Notes under the pieces: model-generated
The model's database searches: none
Told to the model about the DNA's origin: nothing
The model's input: only the letters and a program-made list of their open reading frames with translations
Part shown: piece after piece, positions 52,641 to 64,000 of the stretch
Position numbering within the stretch: the stretch's first letter is position 1
Layout: the number at the start of each line of letters is the position of its first letter
From: Symbiodinium natans
Lineage: Eukaryota; Sar; Dinophyceae; Suessiales; Symbiodiniaceae
Reading direction: 5' to 3'
DNA: 64,000 nucleotides
Assembly: GCA_905221605.1 (NCBI GenBank)
Contig: CAJNDS010002250.1
Coordinates: forward strand, 324,001-388,000
Program-made: the position numbers and the translations under genes

Positions 52641-54997
52641 CTTCGCCCGACTTTCTCAGGGAAACAGCCTTGACCAGTCCAATGCCCCTTAAAACCCTAA
52701 ACCCTAAACCCTACACCCTAAACTTGACGTCTACCTGTTGCACCTCGAAGCTACCCATTCATGCAGAAGCCCTTGCTGTTGGAGCTGTTGGTGGCATAGC
52801 GGTCGCCCCTCCATTCTCAGGAAATCGGACACCTGAAATTGTCTCATATATATATATATGTATATATATATATAATTACAGTATACATATACATACACAT
52901 ATATACGTACATATATATGTACATATGCCAGGTAACCAGGTAGTTTCAGGCAACACCACAAATTCTTCGATGATAAGGCCACGGTACAAAACAACAAGAG
53001 TATAGCATTGCACTTTACTATGCTCTGTTTCATGGCATCCTCCATGCCACACCTCTTGCTTACAGCTGTTTGGCAATGCCGGCCTTCACAACTGAAAGCC
53101 CAAACATACACCTGTGCACGAACACTGGGCTGTCACGGGCGGATGCACGCTCGCAGGAACAAGCCTGGTTCCCCATGGCTCGAAAAGGAAGAAGAATAAA
53201 TACAAAGGTTTTGGGGCAAGACACAACCAAGTAACACTGACTCAGCCTTTCAACGCTGTGGATCTCCGGCTGGGTTGAGCCTGGACGGCTACTTTCAGCA
53301 AGTGTAGCGAAAAAAAATCCACCGAGTGAATCTGGTCAGGATGAGAACCATGCATGGTCTAGTTATGTCTAGTTCACACGAACTAACACTGCACCGACCA
53401 AACAGCCACCCACACGTGGCCACACTTTTGGGAACAACGACAGGCTGGGCGACCTTTGCTCCATGAATGTTGATTAACCTGGCGCCTACATGAAGTATGT
53501 ATTCGGCAAGCTGTATAACTTCCAGCAAGAGGGGTAAAGACCTATCAATTGTGTTGTCACAACAAAAGATTTCGTAGCTGTCCTAATGGGTTACGACAAC
53601 TGCACCAAGCTGAATGCTTCCACAGTCCATCATGCCAGTTCTTCGTCGGGCCCACATGTTTTGCCGAGCACACCTCAATTTATGAATGTGCTTGATGAAC
53701 TGGTTCGCCGCAGCAGTGCACATACATACGCTGTGCTCAGAGCAGTGAGGTTTGAGGCAGCCATCAAGCATCATGGGATTCCTCTCACAACCATGCTGAA
53801 GCACAGCATCAGAAGGAGGCTATCAAGCTTGACGCTGTTCTTACGATAAAGTTGATGAAAAGCATGACGGCAAGATGAGAATGCTGAGGCCCCGCCACCC
53901 AAGTCTCCTTTCATGCCATGGACCTACGTAGGTCCAGTGATACAAGGGAACCCCTCCGCGGTTCTAAGCTAGGAAGATGACCCCTCCCATCCCCCCCATC
54001 CCCCCCCTCCCCTAAAAAAGGAAGAGGAGCAATGTGTGGAGGGGGTGCTGGGCAGGCTCTTTCACCCCCATCCTTGAGAGGCGAGTCTTGTGAGTATGAC
54101 AAAAGGAGCCATCATGGGAGTGACCTCAGCATGCCTGTGACATGTCTGTGACATTCTCCCCTCCGACCGCTCCCAGGGCTGCAAGCTCCCAGGGCTGCAA
54201 AGATTCTGTGATTATCTTCCTATATGATTAGGTTGCTGATTACAAATTTGATATAATTTGAAGTTTCAAGCGCCAGATGTGTTACCATGCATTAGCTCCG
54301 AGCGATGTAGGCAATGCATGTTCAGAATTCGTTTGTTCTGCCTTATGAGTGCTCTGTCCTGGGCGAGGAGAATGCTGAATCCGCACGAGGAGTGGAAGTT
54401 CATCGCGCAGGCAAGTGCCGCTTCAAATGCAACATGGCATTCTCATCCAGCCAAGTACAGTACTGGCATCCAAACGGATGCGCAATAAAAACCCTGAACC
54501 CTAAACCATAAACCTAACCGACTGCCCCGCAAGAAGAGAGCGATGGGTGGCCACGTCATGAGCCTACTCCTCGACGCACGCTTTGGATTCTGGAAGCCCT
54601 CACGCTGAGCGACCCACCTGTGGCTTCCGCACCGAAGCTCTCAGCATTGGCCACTCACCTGAGCATAGAGAAGCCGCTCAAAAATTGCCTTTGAATATGG
54701 AACAACTGCAGATCCGAGTTAGATGCCTTCGGTGAAGGGGTCTGCGAGTGCCTGGCAGAAGAATGAGCGAGTCATGGCAACAGCCTTTCGGGATTTGCGC
54801 ATCAAATGGCGCACGTCGAAAAACTCGGTGGTCGTGGCGTGTCCGTGCGGCACTTCAACCTTCTACGGCGACTGTCCGCAGCGGGGCCTTGAAAAGTGTT
54901 GAGATCATCCCGATGCTTCCAAGCATTAAGGGGTTCTCAAGCTATAAGGGGCCAGTTTTTTTAGGCCCTGTACATCTCGCTCAGAGGTCCTAGAGTC
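52641..54997. other. intergenic stretch between ankyrin and peroxidase genes
   Basis: Contains a TA microsatellite and a few CCCTAAA heptamers (52690-52720, 54490-54515). The missing 5' part of the ankyrin gene should lie here, but I could not place it. Confidence 0.5.
52846..52928. repeat. TA/CATA microsatellite
   Basis: Alternating TATATA and ACATAC steps upstream of the ankyrin gene. Similar short (TA)n runs occur at 3368-3386, 37859-37882 and 44115-44150. Confidence 0.9.
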
Positions 54998-57900
54998 TTA
55001 GAGCGCTGAAGGCGCAGGGGCCTCAGTTAGCTCGTCAGCAGCATAGCCATTGGACACCATCTTCTCATATGCGTCGAAGAAGTCCGCCAGCCAGGAAGTC
55101 TGGTTGCCTGCAAACTCTTCGACAATGTCGCCCGTGATGGGGGTGATCTTATCCCAGCAGTATATGGGGCCTGTGATACCCCCTGTACAGCCTCGCGGCA
55201 ACCCGTCATTGGCTAGAGTAATCGGATAGCGCAAACCGATGTCGCTGGCCAGCATCGATTCATGAATGCCTGCATCATCGAAGCTTTTCACACATTCCGA
55301 TTTGCAGAACTTCCCCTCTTCCAAGTTAGTGCAACATTTTTGGTGGTTCAGCCCACGTGCAATAACTGACGACTTGCTCCACCAACCATCGCCAGGAGGG
55401 GCATCGCAAGGAGTGCAGGCCCTCTTCTTCTTCAGCACTTGCCATCGCCTCACCTGGCCCCCCCCAGCGCGCGGTTGATGCCACACCTCGGCAACCCATG
55501 ACCCACCAGGATAGTTGCCATGGATGTCTTTGTAGTGGAGCCTCTTGCCGTTCACGGCAATGCCGGTTGGGGCCCAGTCATGCTTCAGGGAAAGGAGCCG
55601 GTAGTAACCGTTGTTGAACATCCTGTGGGAGAATTTCCAGTTATACTTGAAGCCGGCAATTTCCACATGGAAAGTTCCTATCGTGTGGGCACCCATGATT
55701 GCTACGACCTCCCGCTCGTTGAAATCAAAGTCTTTCTTGAAGTAGTCTGTGGTCTTCTTGGCATCTGCATGCGGATCAGGGTGGGATTCACGCTTGCTCG
55801 TCATGTAGCCCCTCCTTTTGATTCCCTTCAGTGCAGGCTCGAAAGGCTCCGTAAACGGATGTCCGGAACAGTCTCGGCGGCCTGTCTTGAAGACGAAGCT
55901 CCGTGGTGCCGTAGCCCTGCAATCTGAATGATTCCAGCGAGTATTGAATTGACCATGAGCACCAAAGTGATCAGCATCACAAACCAGGTTGTTTATGTAC
56001 ATGGCGGCCTCCACAGCCACCATGCCTGCGAGGGCCCATAAATCTGCGCGAGACTTATTGGAGTTTTGCAGGGAGACATTCAGGAGAGGAGTACCGCGCG
56101 GGTAGTCTCTCCAGGTGTAGATGTGCTCGAGACACTCAGCAACGACGTAAAGTCCATTGTTGTGGCCGTCGTCAGCGTACACTGAGCGACGACCGACTCC
56201 CCACCAATCCAGACAGCCGTCGCAGCCGCCAGTACCGTCTTTGTACTTCATGCAGTCATGGAAAGCAAGACGCAAGACCTTGGCAGGGTTCGGTTCATAG
56301 CGATGCGAGACTGCTATCGGGAAGTCAGCCTCTGCCATGGCTCTGCCGGGATCCAGCATCATGGTTTGGAGCTTTGCTTTCACAACTGCGACTTCCTGAG
56401 CTGTCCAGGCCGCACCAGGTTCACCAGGAACATAGGGTGTTGGTGGAGGCGATGGCGAAGGCGCGATTGCAGCCTCACCCGAACATCTTTCGAAGTTCCA
56501 GGACTGAAACGTTCCATTTGGGGACTGGGCACTAGAGGTTCCTGCAAGCCTGCAACTCCACCAAGATTGCTTGAAGCTGAGCTTGGACTGGGGATCTCCC
56601 CCTGAGCCGGAATTGCCCGCCCAGCGGCAGTAATCCCAGCACTGACCACAGCCCTGCACATCATACCAGCCTCTGTAGTTGTCAGGAATACCATCGGCAG
56701 AGCCTGAGAACGTGGTCGGCGGCAAGCAACCACGTTCTGCTGCCTGGGGGCCGTCGGCCATCTCCGGAAGGCTCTTGCATGTGGATGCCGAGAGGGGCCG
56801 ATCGTTCAGGTCGAATTTCCTTCTCAGTTCGCTTTGCCCAAACGAGCCGCCTGGGTGAATCTCCTTGCCATCGGAGCGCAAGAGCTGGATGTTCTCCCCC
56901 TTGCGATTTGTCCAGCCGAAAAAGTCTTTTCCGTGTTCGCCCAGGTCTCCAAAGCGAAAGTCGCCAATCTGGATGAAGCGGTCCCCGAAGCGGATGCCCT
57001 CAGCTTCGCCCACCGATCTGTCAAAGGTCGACCACGACGGGAGGTTCCCCAAGTGAAAAGTGGCGTCTTGCCTCCAGACGCACGACACCCCACCATCCTC
57101 ATGAGCCATAGAGAGGTGCTTCTCATCGACGGCGCCTATTCGCCACTTGCCAATTTGAATGAACTGGAAGCCAAACTTGATGTCCTTCGCTTCCCACCTG
57201 GAGCGGGACCAGCTGTTCCAGTCCTGCGAACCCAATCCACTGTGCACCGTCCCGTCTTTCCTGAAGATGACTGACGTGAGCTGGTTGGCGTGCGAGATGC
57301 TCAAGTGGCTGCCATCCATGTCTGCCAGCCGCCAGTCCCCCAGCTGTATGAAGCGATCACCCATGACGATGGTGGAGCAGTTGGGCGCTACTGAGGTGTT
57401 GAAGCTGCCCTCCGTGTGGCTGGTGCCCTCGGTGCTGCCCTCCGCGGGGCTGTTGCCCTCGGCGCTGCCCTCCGTGGGGCTGTTGCCCTCAGAGCTGCCC
57501 TCCGCCATCTCCGGAAGGCTTTTGCATGTGGATGCCGAGAGGGGCCGATCGTTCAGGTCGAATTTCCTTCTCAGTTCGCTTTGCGCAATCGAGCCGCCGC
57601 CTGCGTGAAACTCCTTGCCATCGGAGCGTAAGAGCTGGATGTTCTCCCCCTTGCTGTTTGTCCAGCCAAACCAGCGCTGTCCTTGTTCGCCCAAGTCTCC
57701 AAAGCGAAAGTCGCCAATCTGGATGAAGCGGTCCCCGAAGCGGATGCCCTCAGCTTCGCCCACCGATCGGTCAAAGGTCGACCACGACGGGAGGTTCCCA
57801 AAGTGAAAAGTGGCGTCTTGCCTCCAGACGCACGACACCCCACCATCCTCATGGGCCATGGAGAGGTGCTTCTCATCGACGGCGCCTATTCGCCACTTGC

Positions 57901-58354
57901 CAATTTGAATGAACTGGAAGCCAAATTTGATGCCCTTCGCTTCCCCTGTCGAGCGGGACCAGCTGTTCCAGTCCTGCGAACCCCATCCACTGTGCACCGT
58001 CCCATCTCTCCTGAAGATGACTGAAGTTTTTTTGTTGGCGTGCGAGATGCTGAAGTGCTTGCCATCCATGTCCGCCAGCCGCCAGTCCCCCAGCTGTATG
58101 AATCGATCACCCATGACGATGGTGGAGCAGTTGGGCGGTGTCACCTGCTCAGCGGCCTCAGAAGCCTCCGAACCCGAAGCCACCAGGGACACCGGTGGGG
58201 TTGTGGGCTCTTGCACCTCGGCGAACTCCGAAACCTGCTTTTCCAGGGCCTGGGCATGGGCTCCACGTTGAAGCAAGCATGCTTGTGAGCCGTTCGAAGC
58301 AGCCGAAGCCACCACAAGGAAAGCATGAAGAAGCACAGCGTAGACTGCGCTCAT
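54998..58354 (-). CDS. secreted heme peroxidase with duplicated FIQIGDWR-repeat domain, intronless
   Basis: 1118 residues from the ATG at 58354, chosen because it opens a clear signal peptide (MSAVYAVLLHAFLVVASA). Residues about 74-283 and 324-533 are near-identical copies of a domain made of three sub-repeats of about 60 residues (FGDRFIQIGDFRFGD, HLSMAHEDGG, W.....R..GEA.GI), joined by a Glu/Gly/Ser-rich spacer (SAEGNSPAEGS). A cysteine/tryptophan-rich segment (540-605) and a Pro-rich hinge follow. The C-terminal half is a plant/fungal/bacterial-type heme peroxidase: distal Arg695 and His699 in VLRLAFHDC, GGCDGC, DLWALAG, and proximal His890 in IMGAHTIG. It would use H2O2 to oxidise extracellular or vacuolar substrates. 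No introns, unlike its neighbours. The repeat domain was not matched to a named family. Confidence 0.9.
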   Translation of the reverse strand: MSAVYAVLLHAFLVVASAASNGSQACLLQRGAHAQALEKQVSEFAEVQEPTTPPVSLVASGSEASEAAEQVTPPNCSTIVMGDRFIQLGDWRLADMDGKHFSISHANKKTSVIFRRDGTVHSGWGSQDWNSWSRSTGEAKGIKFGFQFIQIGKWRIGAVDEKHLSMAHEDGGVSCVWRQDATFHFGNLPSWSTFDRSVGEAEGIRFGDRFIQIGDFRFGDLGEQGQRWFGWTNSKGENIQLLRSDGKEFHAGGGSIAQSELRRKFDLNDRPLSASTCKSLPEMAEGSSEGNSPTEGSAEGNSPAEGSTEGTSHTEGSFNTSVAPNCSTIVMGDRFIQLGDWRLADMDGSHLSISHANQLTSVIFRKDGTVHSGLGSQDWNSWSRSRWEAKDIKFGFQFIQIGKWRIGAVDEKHLSMAHEDGGVSCVWRQDATFHLGNLPSWSTFDRSVGEAEGIRFGDRFIQIGDFRFGDLGEHGKDFFGWTNRKGENIQLLRSDGKEIHPGGSFGQSELRRKFDLNDRPLSASTCKSLPEMADGPQAAERGCLPPTTFSGSADGIPDNYRGWYDVQGCGQCWDYCRWAGNSGSGGDPQSKLSFKQSWWSCRLAGTSSAQSPNGTFQSWNFERCSGEAAIAPSPSPPPTPYVPGEPGAAWTAQEVAVVKAKLQTMMLDPGRAMAEADFPIAVSHRYEPNPAKVLRLAFHDCMKYKDGTGGCDGCLDWWGVGRRSVYADDGHNNGLYVVAECLEHIYTWRDYPRGTPLLNVSLQNSNKSRADLWALAGMVAVEAAMYINNLVCDADHFGAHGQFNTRWNHSDCRATAPRSFVFKTGRRDCSGHPFTEPFEPALKGIKRRGYMTSKRESHPDPHADAKKTTDYFKKDFDFNEREVVAIMGAHTIGTFHVEIAGFKYNWKFSHRMFNNGYYRLLSLKHDWAPTGIAVNGKRLHYKDIHGNYPGGSWVAEVWHQPRAGGGQVRRWQVLKKKRACTPCDAPPGDGWWSKSSVIARGLNHQKCCTNLEEGKFCKSECVKSFDDAGIHESMLASDIGLRYPITLANDGLPRGCTGGITGPIYCWDKITPITGDIVEEFAGNQTSWLADFFDAYEKMVSNGYAADELTEAPAPSAL
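56757..57387 (-). repeat. internal duplication in the peroxidase gene, copy 2
   Basis: Partner of 57505-58134. A 38-residue spacer with EGNSP/EGTSH mini-repeats separates the two. Confidence 0.9.
57505..58134 (-). repeat. internal duplication in the peroxidase gene, copy 1
   Basis: About 630 bp almost identical to 56757-57387, covering the whole repeat domain from NCSTIVMGDRF to KSLPEMA. Differences are scattered substitutions and one codon, which points to a recent duplication or gene conversion. Confidence 0.9.
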
Positions 58355-59044
58355 GGTAAAAGAGAAGGAAAGTTTATACTGCGTACGCACTACGCTTGGG
58401 CTTGAAGGCCGGCGGTGTGAGAATGCTTGCCAGGCACAAAGCATGTTCAAATCGCGCAACTCGAGTAGCTCCGGACTGAGGCCCCCGACGGCTACACCAT
58501 CCAGCACCAGCACAACCTGCTTCTTCAGAAGTGTCTGGTTTTGGCAAAAGATGCATAAATTCATGTTGCAGCAATGAACAAGGGGACCTGTCCAGATTTG
58601 AACAAACCTATGTGCGGAAACACACAAACCCTTTTCCCACAGCCCCCCCCCCCCCCCAAACTGCAAACGGCCCCAATGCCCCCTTCCCTCAGGCTCCACC
58701 CCCAAGTGTTGCGTACCCCAGGGCAGAAACCCAGCAGAAGTCATGCGCTGCCATCGGCTAACTCCTTCTGGAAATTCCACCCCTAAACCTTGTAACCCTA
58801 AACCCTACACCCTACACCCTAAAACCCGAAAACCCTAAACCCTAAACCCATGTCCACGTGGCTTAAAATCATCAAATCTGCCAGCCGATCTGCTTTCTAA
58901 GGGACGAAGCGACAACGCGAGGAACATCCTTTGGAGGACTTGGGGGGCTTGGGCGCTTCAAGGTTTAAAGTTTAGGGTTTAGGGTTTGGGTTTAGGGCTT
59001 AGGGTTTAGAGTTTAGGGTTTAGGGTTTAGAGTTTAGGGTTTCA

Positions 59045-59230
59045 ACTCGCTTTTGTTGCTGTGAGATGTGTGGGATGATGGGGGAAAAGCTGCTCCCGCT
59101 GTCCAACATTGGGTACATCGCCAACATCTTCGCTTCGACATTTGGCTGAGAGGCATCTAGAACAAGCAGACTTCCCATGGAGGAACAAGGCACAAGGCTG
59201 TGGAACTGCTTTTTCGTCTTTTGGTGAGCC
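59045..59230 (-). other. possible exon near 59.1 kb
   Basis: Frame SSMGSLLVLDASQPNVEAKM then LAMYPMLDSGSSFSPIIP looks like ordinary protein sequence between telomere-type repeats. No family and no firm splice sites. Confidence 0.3.
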
Positions 59231-59491
59231 CGCGATACACAGTAATAACAATAGAGTACAGTGAGTAAATACACAGTAAATTAAAAAAATGAAATCGCGC
59301 GTTCTTTCACGCCTTGCATAATATTTGTTACACTTGGATTTCTTGCCTAACGGCAAAATGGGGGTGCGAAGCACTCTCCCGCTTTGTTTACTGGGAAACC
59401 TTTCACTCACAGTTTGGATCCAATCTGAAGTTTCAACCTAAACTCCAAACTCTGAAACCCCAACACTACACGTTCCATTTCTACGACGACG

Positions 59492-60214
<723 letters not shown>

Positions 60215-60215
<1 letters not shown>

Positions 60216-61009
60216 GGGTTGCGCGCCTCAGGGCGCCTGGTGCTTTGGGGTGTGTGAGGTGCTGGAAAGCATGGTTTTTGCGATGTATTTGGACATGTGT
60301 GTAAAAAGTCTCAAAACGCGAAGATCGCGTCAACTAATTTTAAGCCCGAAATCGAAGCCCGAAACGCGAAACCCGACAAAAAACCCTCAACCCTAAACCC
60401 TAAACCGTAAAACCTAGGTCAAAAGGACTTTTGGGCTTGCACTTGAGGGTTTGGGGTTGAGGCTGTACTTTTGGGCTTTTTCTATGGGGTTTGGGGTTTA
60501 GGGTGTAAGGTCAAAGGACTTTTGGGCTTGCACTTGAGGGTTTGGGGTTGAGGGTGTACTTTTGGGCTTTTTCTATGGGGTTTGGAATTGTCTGAAACAC
60601 TCGCAAGAGTATTGCCACCTACAAGGATGGACTGTTTCATTGGCAGCGGCACGAGAGACGTCATGGCTCAGTGAGGGAAATTCACGGGGTTGGACGTACC
60701 CAACCCCCCCCCCCCTCCCCCCCCCCCCCCCCCCCGTGGCTGAGCAAAATAGGGTCTATTTAGAAGCTACCGCCTGGGATTATTAATCAATTTTAGCATA
60801 TCCAAGACAACCCAGCTACTTCTCCAACAACGTCTCACGCATATGCGCACTTAGACAACTCATTTCGGACTGATAAATGTTTTGGCTCTTGCAATCTCAG
60901 ACCCTAAGCCCGGAACCCTGACCACAAATTCGTACACTCTAAAACCCTACACAAGAAACTCTATACCGTATTTCCTAAACTCTAACTCCTAAACCCAGAA
61001 TCTAGAAAG
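60215..61009. other. no gene seen
   Basis: Degenerate heptamers, an approximately 70-bp direct duplication (AGGACTTTTGGGCTTGCACT at 60424 and 60517), and a C-rich run at 60702-60736. Confidence 0.6.
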
Positions 61010-64000
61010 AAAAGGAGGAAAAAGAAAGAATCATGTGCAGACGTTCCTGTGTTCCTATCTTCGGAGTTCTTCTATTCCTATCTCTGCTGATTTTTCAGAA
61101 TGGAAGGAGGGCTTCATTTTCCCTCTCACTTTTCCTTTCACTTTTCTTTTCTCACTCCAAGCAGAAGGGAGAAGACAAGGGAGAGAGGTGAGAGATAGAG
61201 AGCCCCTTACAGCTCAATAAATAGAAAGGTGACCAAAATGGATGAAAAGATCGCCTGCTTTCATTTCTAAACGGCCTGTCCCCGCCTTCTTTTCTTTGCA
61301 CAGTGCAGACATAAATAAACACGAAAGAAGAAAGAGGGCCTTTCCCTACTATTTCCTTCGCTATCCTGGAATCCTGGTTCGGAAAAGAAAGGAACAGCTA
61401 CCAGCCCCCCTCCCGACTTTCATCTTTCCATTTCTTTTGTTTCGTCACGCTCAAACGGACAGAAGAAGGGCGGCCTCTAGTGTTTCCTCGCCTCCTTCTG
61501 CACTGTTATAACTTCCTTTCTTTTCTCTTCTGTTGCTTTGTGTGACAGGTGCGGGGGCATTTCTTTCACTTTTCCCATCGAAGAAAGGCTCCCTTCCTAT
61601 CCGCATATTTTCTTTTCTCTTCCTTCCGAAAAAGACTATAAGAGGCAGGGATAAACAGAATGAAAGAGGAGTCTCCTTTTGCTTTCCGACTACCTTCTCA
61701 CCACAAAAAGGAACCCTTCTCTTTCTTCCCTTGACTTTCTTTTATCTTGTTTGCATTCTACGTTTCCCACTAAGAAAATGAGACAATGATGAAGATAAGT
61801 GAAGAAAGATCACCTGCCTGCACGCAGGTTCTCGGGAGCTTGTCTCGACCGGGCTGTCCCTCCTTTCCCCGCACGTCCCTTCGCTTGTCCCCATTGATCT
61901 CTCGCGTCTCTTCCCTTTGCACTCTCTCGCCTCTGGCCCGCCTTCCATGCTGAAAATGCTGAAGAGATACGAAAAGAAGAGCTCATGATTCTTTCTCATT
62001 TCTTCTTCTTTATCATTCCCATATGAGTAAAGAAGAAAGATTAGGAGAGAGAGCCCTGCGGCAATTCCTGTTTTGGGCGGAAGAAAAGAAACAAAGAGAT
62101 AATAAGAGAGAAGAACGAATAAGAAGGTGCCGGGAACGAAGATGGAAACTGCTCCTTCACCCTGGTCTATCGCTTCCTTTTCGAATTTTTTCGGAAGGAA
62201 GATCGAAGAAGATAGTGGGAAAAAAGGAGTGAAGTGCCCGTAGAAGGGAGAAAGTGAAAGGGATGCCCCCGCAACTTTCATATTTTGATAAGAATGCAAG
62301 CGCCAGCAGAGAAGAAAGGAAGAGAGAATAACGAGGAAAGAGCGGAAACCGAGGAGATTAGGAGCCAGGTTTCCCTGATTGATTCTCGTCACTTTTCTCT
62401 GTTTTGGGAAGGTAAAGGGCTTTATATCTCCCACCTCTCTCCCTTGTCTTTTTGGTTGGAGTGAGAAAATATAAAGAAAAGCGAAAGGAAAAGTGAGAGG
62501 GAGAAAGAAGCCCTCCTTCCATTCTGAAAAATCTACCGATTTAGAGACAGGAATAGGGGACAATATGGAAATGATTCTTTCTTATTTCTTCACGTTGTAA
62601 GAGACAAAAGAAAAGTGAAAGGAAAAGTGAGAAGGAGAAAGGACGCAGAGATAGGAATAGAAACACTCAGAAGAGACACAGTCTCAGACAAGATAATTTG
62701 CTGACTTGTGATTGCGTGGCTGCCTTGGCAAGAGTTGTTGCTGGAATGGCTTTTGGGAAGAAAGTCGGAGGTGCACTTTTCGATCCAGGCGTGTTTCGCG
62801 AGCCGCAGCTTCTGGCCTCCTCTTGCTTGGGCGTGGCCAAGCGCCAGGGAGCAGAAATGCTGCGTTTTTCAAGTTTCAAATTCGTTTCTGTAGTTTCAGA
62901 CTAGTTGCAAAATAGTTTCAAAATCCAGTTGCAAAATCGTTGTTAAGGGGAAACTGCGTTTTTCTACGCGCAATTGCAAAACATGCAGAAGTTCTGGTTT
63001 TCAACAAGCGCGGACAGAAATTGCAGCTCCTCCTTAACAGCGATATTTCAACTGGATTTTGAAACTAGTTTGAAACTGACTTGAGACTAATTTGAAACTA
63101 TGGAAACGATTTTGAAACTCGAAACACTACCATATTCCGGACTTTCTGCCCCCCTCCTGGCCCCTCACATATGGCCCTCACGCACGGGAAGTTGACTTTG
63201 GTCAGGCGTGACTAGAGACCAGAGCTTCCGAAAGCTTGCCAATCTCCGGACAGTAGGAATAGAGGAATGTGTGGAAATGATTCTTTCCTAGTTCTTCATC
63301 TTCTTTCTCCTTTCCCTATGTATGAGAAAAGAAGACAGACAAGGAGAGAGCCCCCTGCAATTAGGAATTTCCCCAGAAGAGAAAGCGAAAGGGATGCCCC
63401 CGCAACTTTCACGTTTTTGAGAAGAATGTAAGCACCAAAAGAGAAGAGAAAGGAAAAGAGAATAGCGAGGAAAGAGGCAAGGAAACACAGGAGGCAGCCC
63501 CTCCGCTTGCTTCTTGAATGAAAAAGACATCGGAGAAATGGAAACATGAAATTGAGAGGGAAGTTGCGCTTTTCCTTGCTGAAGAACAAAGCAATTCCAA
63601 AGAACATGGAAAGCACAAGGAATGTACTGGGAAAGGTAGGGAAAGGGATTCTTCCCCTGACTTTTTTGCTTTCCTTCAATCTGCGATGTAAAGGGAAAGA
63701 TGCAGCGGACAGGTCTGAAAATACAGGCAGGTGATCTTTTTTCCTTATTGTCATCATTGTCTCTTTTTCTCAGTGGGAAACGTCTCATTTTCTCAGCGGG
63801 AAACGTAAAGTGCAAAAAGATAAAAGAAAGAAAGTAGGGAAGAGTTGGAAGGTTCCTTTTTGTGGTGAGAAGGTAGTCGGAAAGCAACAGGAGACTCCTC
63901 TTTCATTCTGTTTATCCCTACCTCTTATAGTCTTTTTGGGAAGCAAGAGGGAAGAACATACGCGGATAGGAAGGCAGCCTTTCTTTGATGGGGAAAAGGA
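61010..64000. repeat. mosaic of inverted and direct repeats, purine/pyrimidine biased
   Basis: 61080-61240 matches 62395-62546 in inverse orientation (shared TTTTTCAGAATGGAAGGAGG). 61590-61840 matches 63710-64000 inversely (AAAAAGACTATAAGAGG). 62225-62345 matches 63370-63475 directly (AAAGGGATGCCCCCGCAACT). TTTAGGG heptamers are absent, so this is a different sequence class from the rest of the window. Confidence 0.8.
62865..63130. repeat. foldback element with arms of about 85 bp
   Basis: AGTTTCAAAATCCAGTTGCA at the left pairs with CAACTGGATTTTGAAACT at the right. Both arms contain several GTTTCAAA or TTTGAAAC steps around a spacer of about 100 bp. Confidence 0.75.

Noticed and set aside
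61742-62563. 273-codon minus-strand frame and its plus-strand mirror frames
   Set aside because: Mirror images of one inverted repeat; biased composition, no family motif.

Overview
This window looks like nuclear DNA of a dinoflagellate, most likely a symbiodiniacean or close relative. Four signs point there. TTTAGGG telomere-type heptamers are scattered along most of the window. All recognisable genes lie on the minus strand. Introns can be placed almost base by base from conserved protein motifs; they end in AG before a G, and most begin with GC or GA rather than GT. One gene belongs to an ankyrin family (FVSHQW / WLSRGWCR) that I know from dinoflagellates. No long open reading frame marks most of the coding sequence. 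It sits in exons of about 22-100 nt separated by repeat-filled introns, so ordinary ORF calling misses it.

From right to left, which is the direction of transcription: positions 61000-64000 are a mosaic of inverted and direct repeats; 59492-60214 is a very long ACT microsatellite; 54998-58354 is an intronless secreted heme peroxidase with a duplicated repeat domain; 50182-52640 is a three-exon ankyrin-repeat gene; 46362-47640 is a 63-bp minisatellite of about 20 copies; and from about 39900 to the left edge runs a cGMP-dependent protein kinase (PKG) of the alveolate type, with four cyclic-nucleotide-binding (cNMP) domains and an AGC kinase domain. The PKG C-terminal tail leaves the window at base 1.

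The main discovery is a nested gene. The PKG intron between the exons for helix D (25430-25476) and helix E (6583-6642) is 18.8 kb long. It contains a complete 31-exon gene on the same strand (24768-8497) for a flavocytochrome b2-type L-2-hydroxyacid (lactate) dehydrogenase: a cytochrome b5 domain followed by an FMN domain. The 31 exons sum to exactly 487 codons including the stop, and all heme and active-site residues are present. The PKG helix D and helix E exons still join in frame across it. Inside one 4.3-kb intron of that dehydrogenase lies a further same-strand, intronless ORF for a histidine- and lysine-rich secreted protein (21566-21994), plus exon-like pieces I could not assign. The arrangement is therefore three levels deep.

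The PKG and dehydrogenase sequences have no obvious functional link. They are linked by position, strand and probably transcription, and dinoflagellate spliced-leader trans-splicing offers a way to release the inner mRNAs. All exon boundaries were placed by eye from homology, phase and splice dinucleotides; no search was run.
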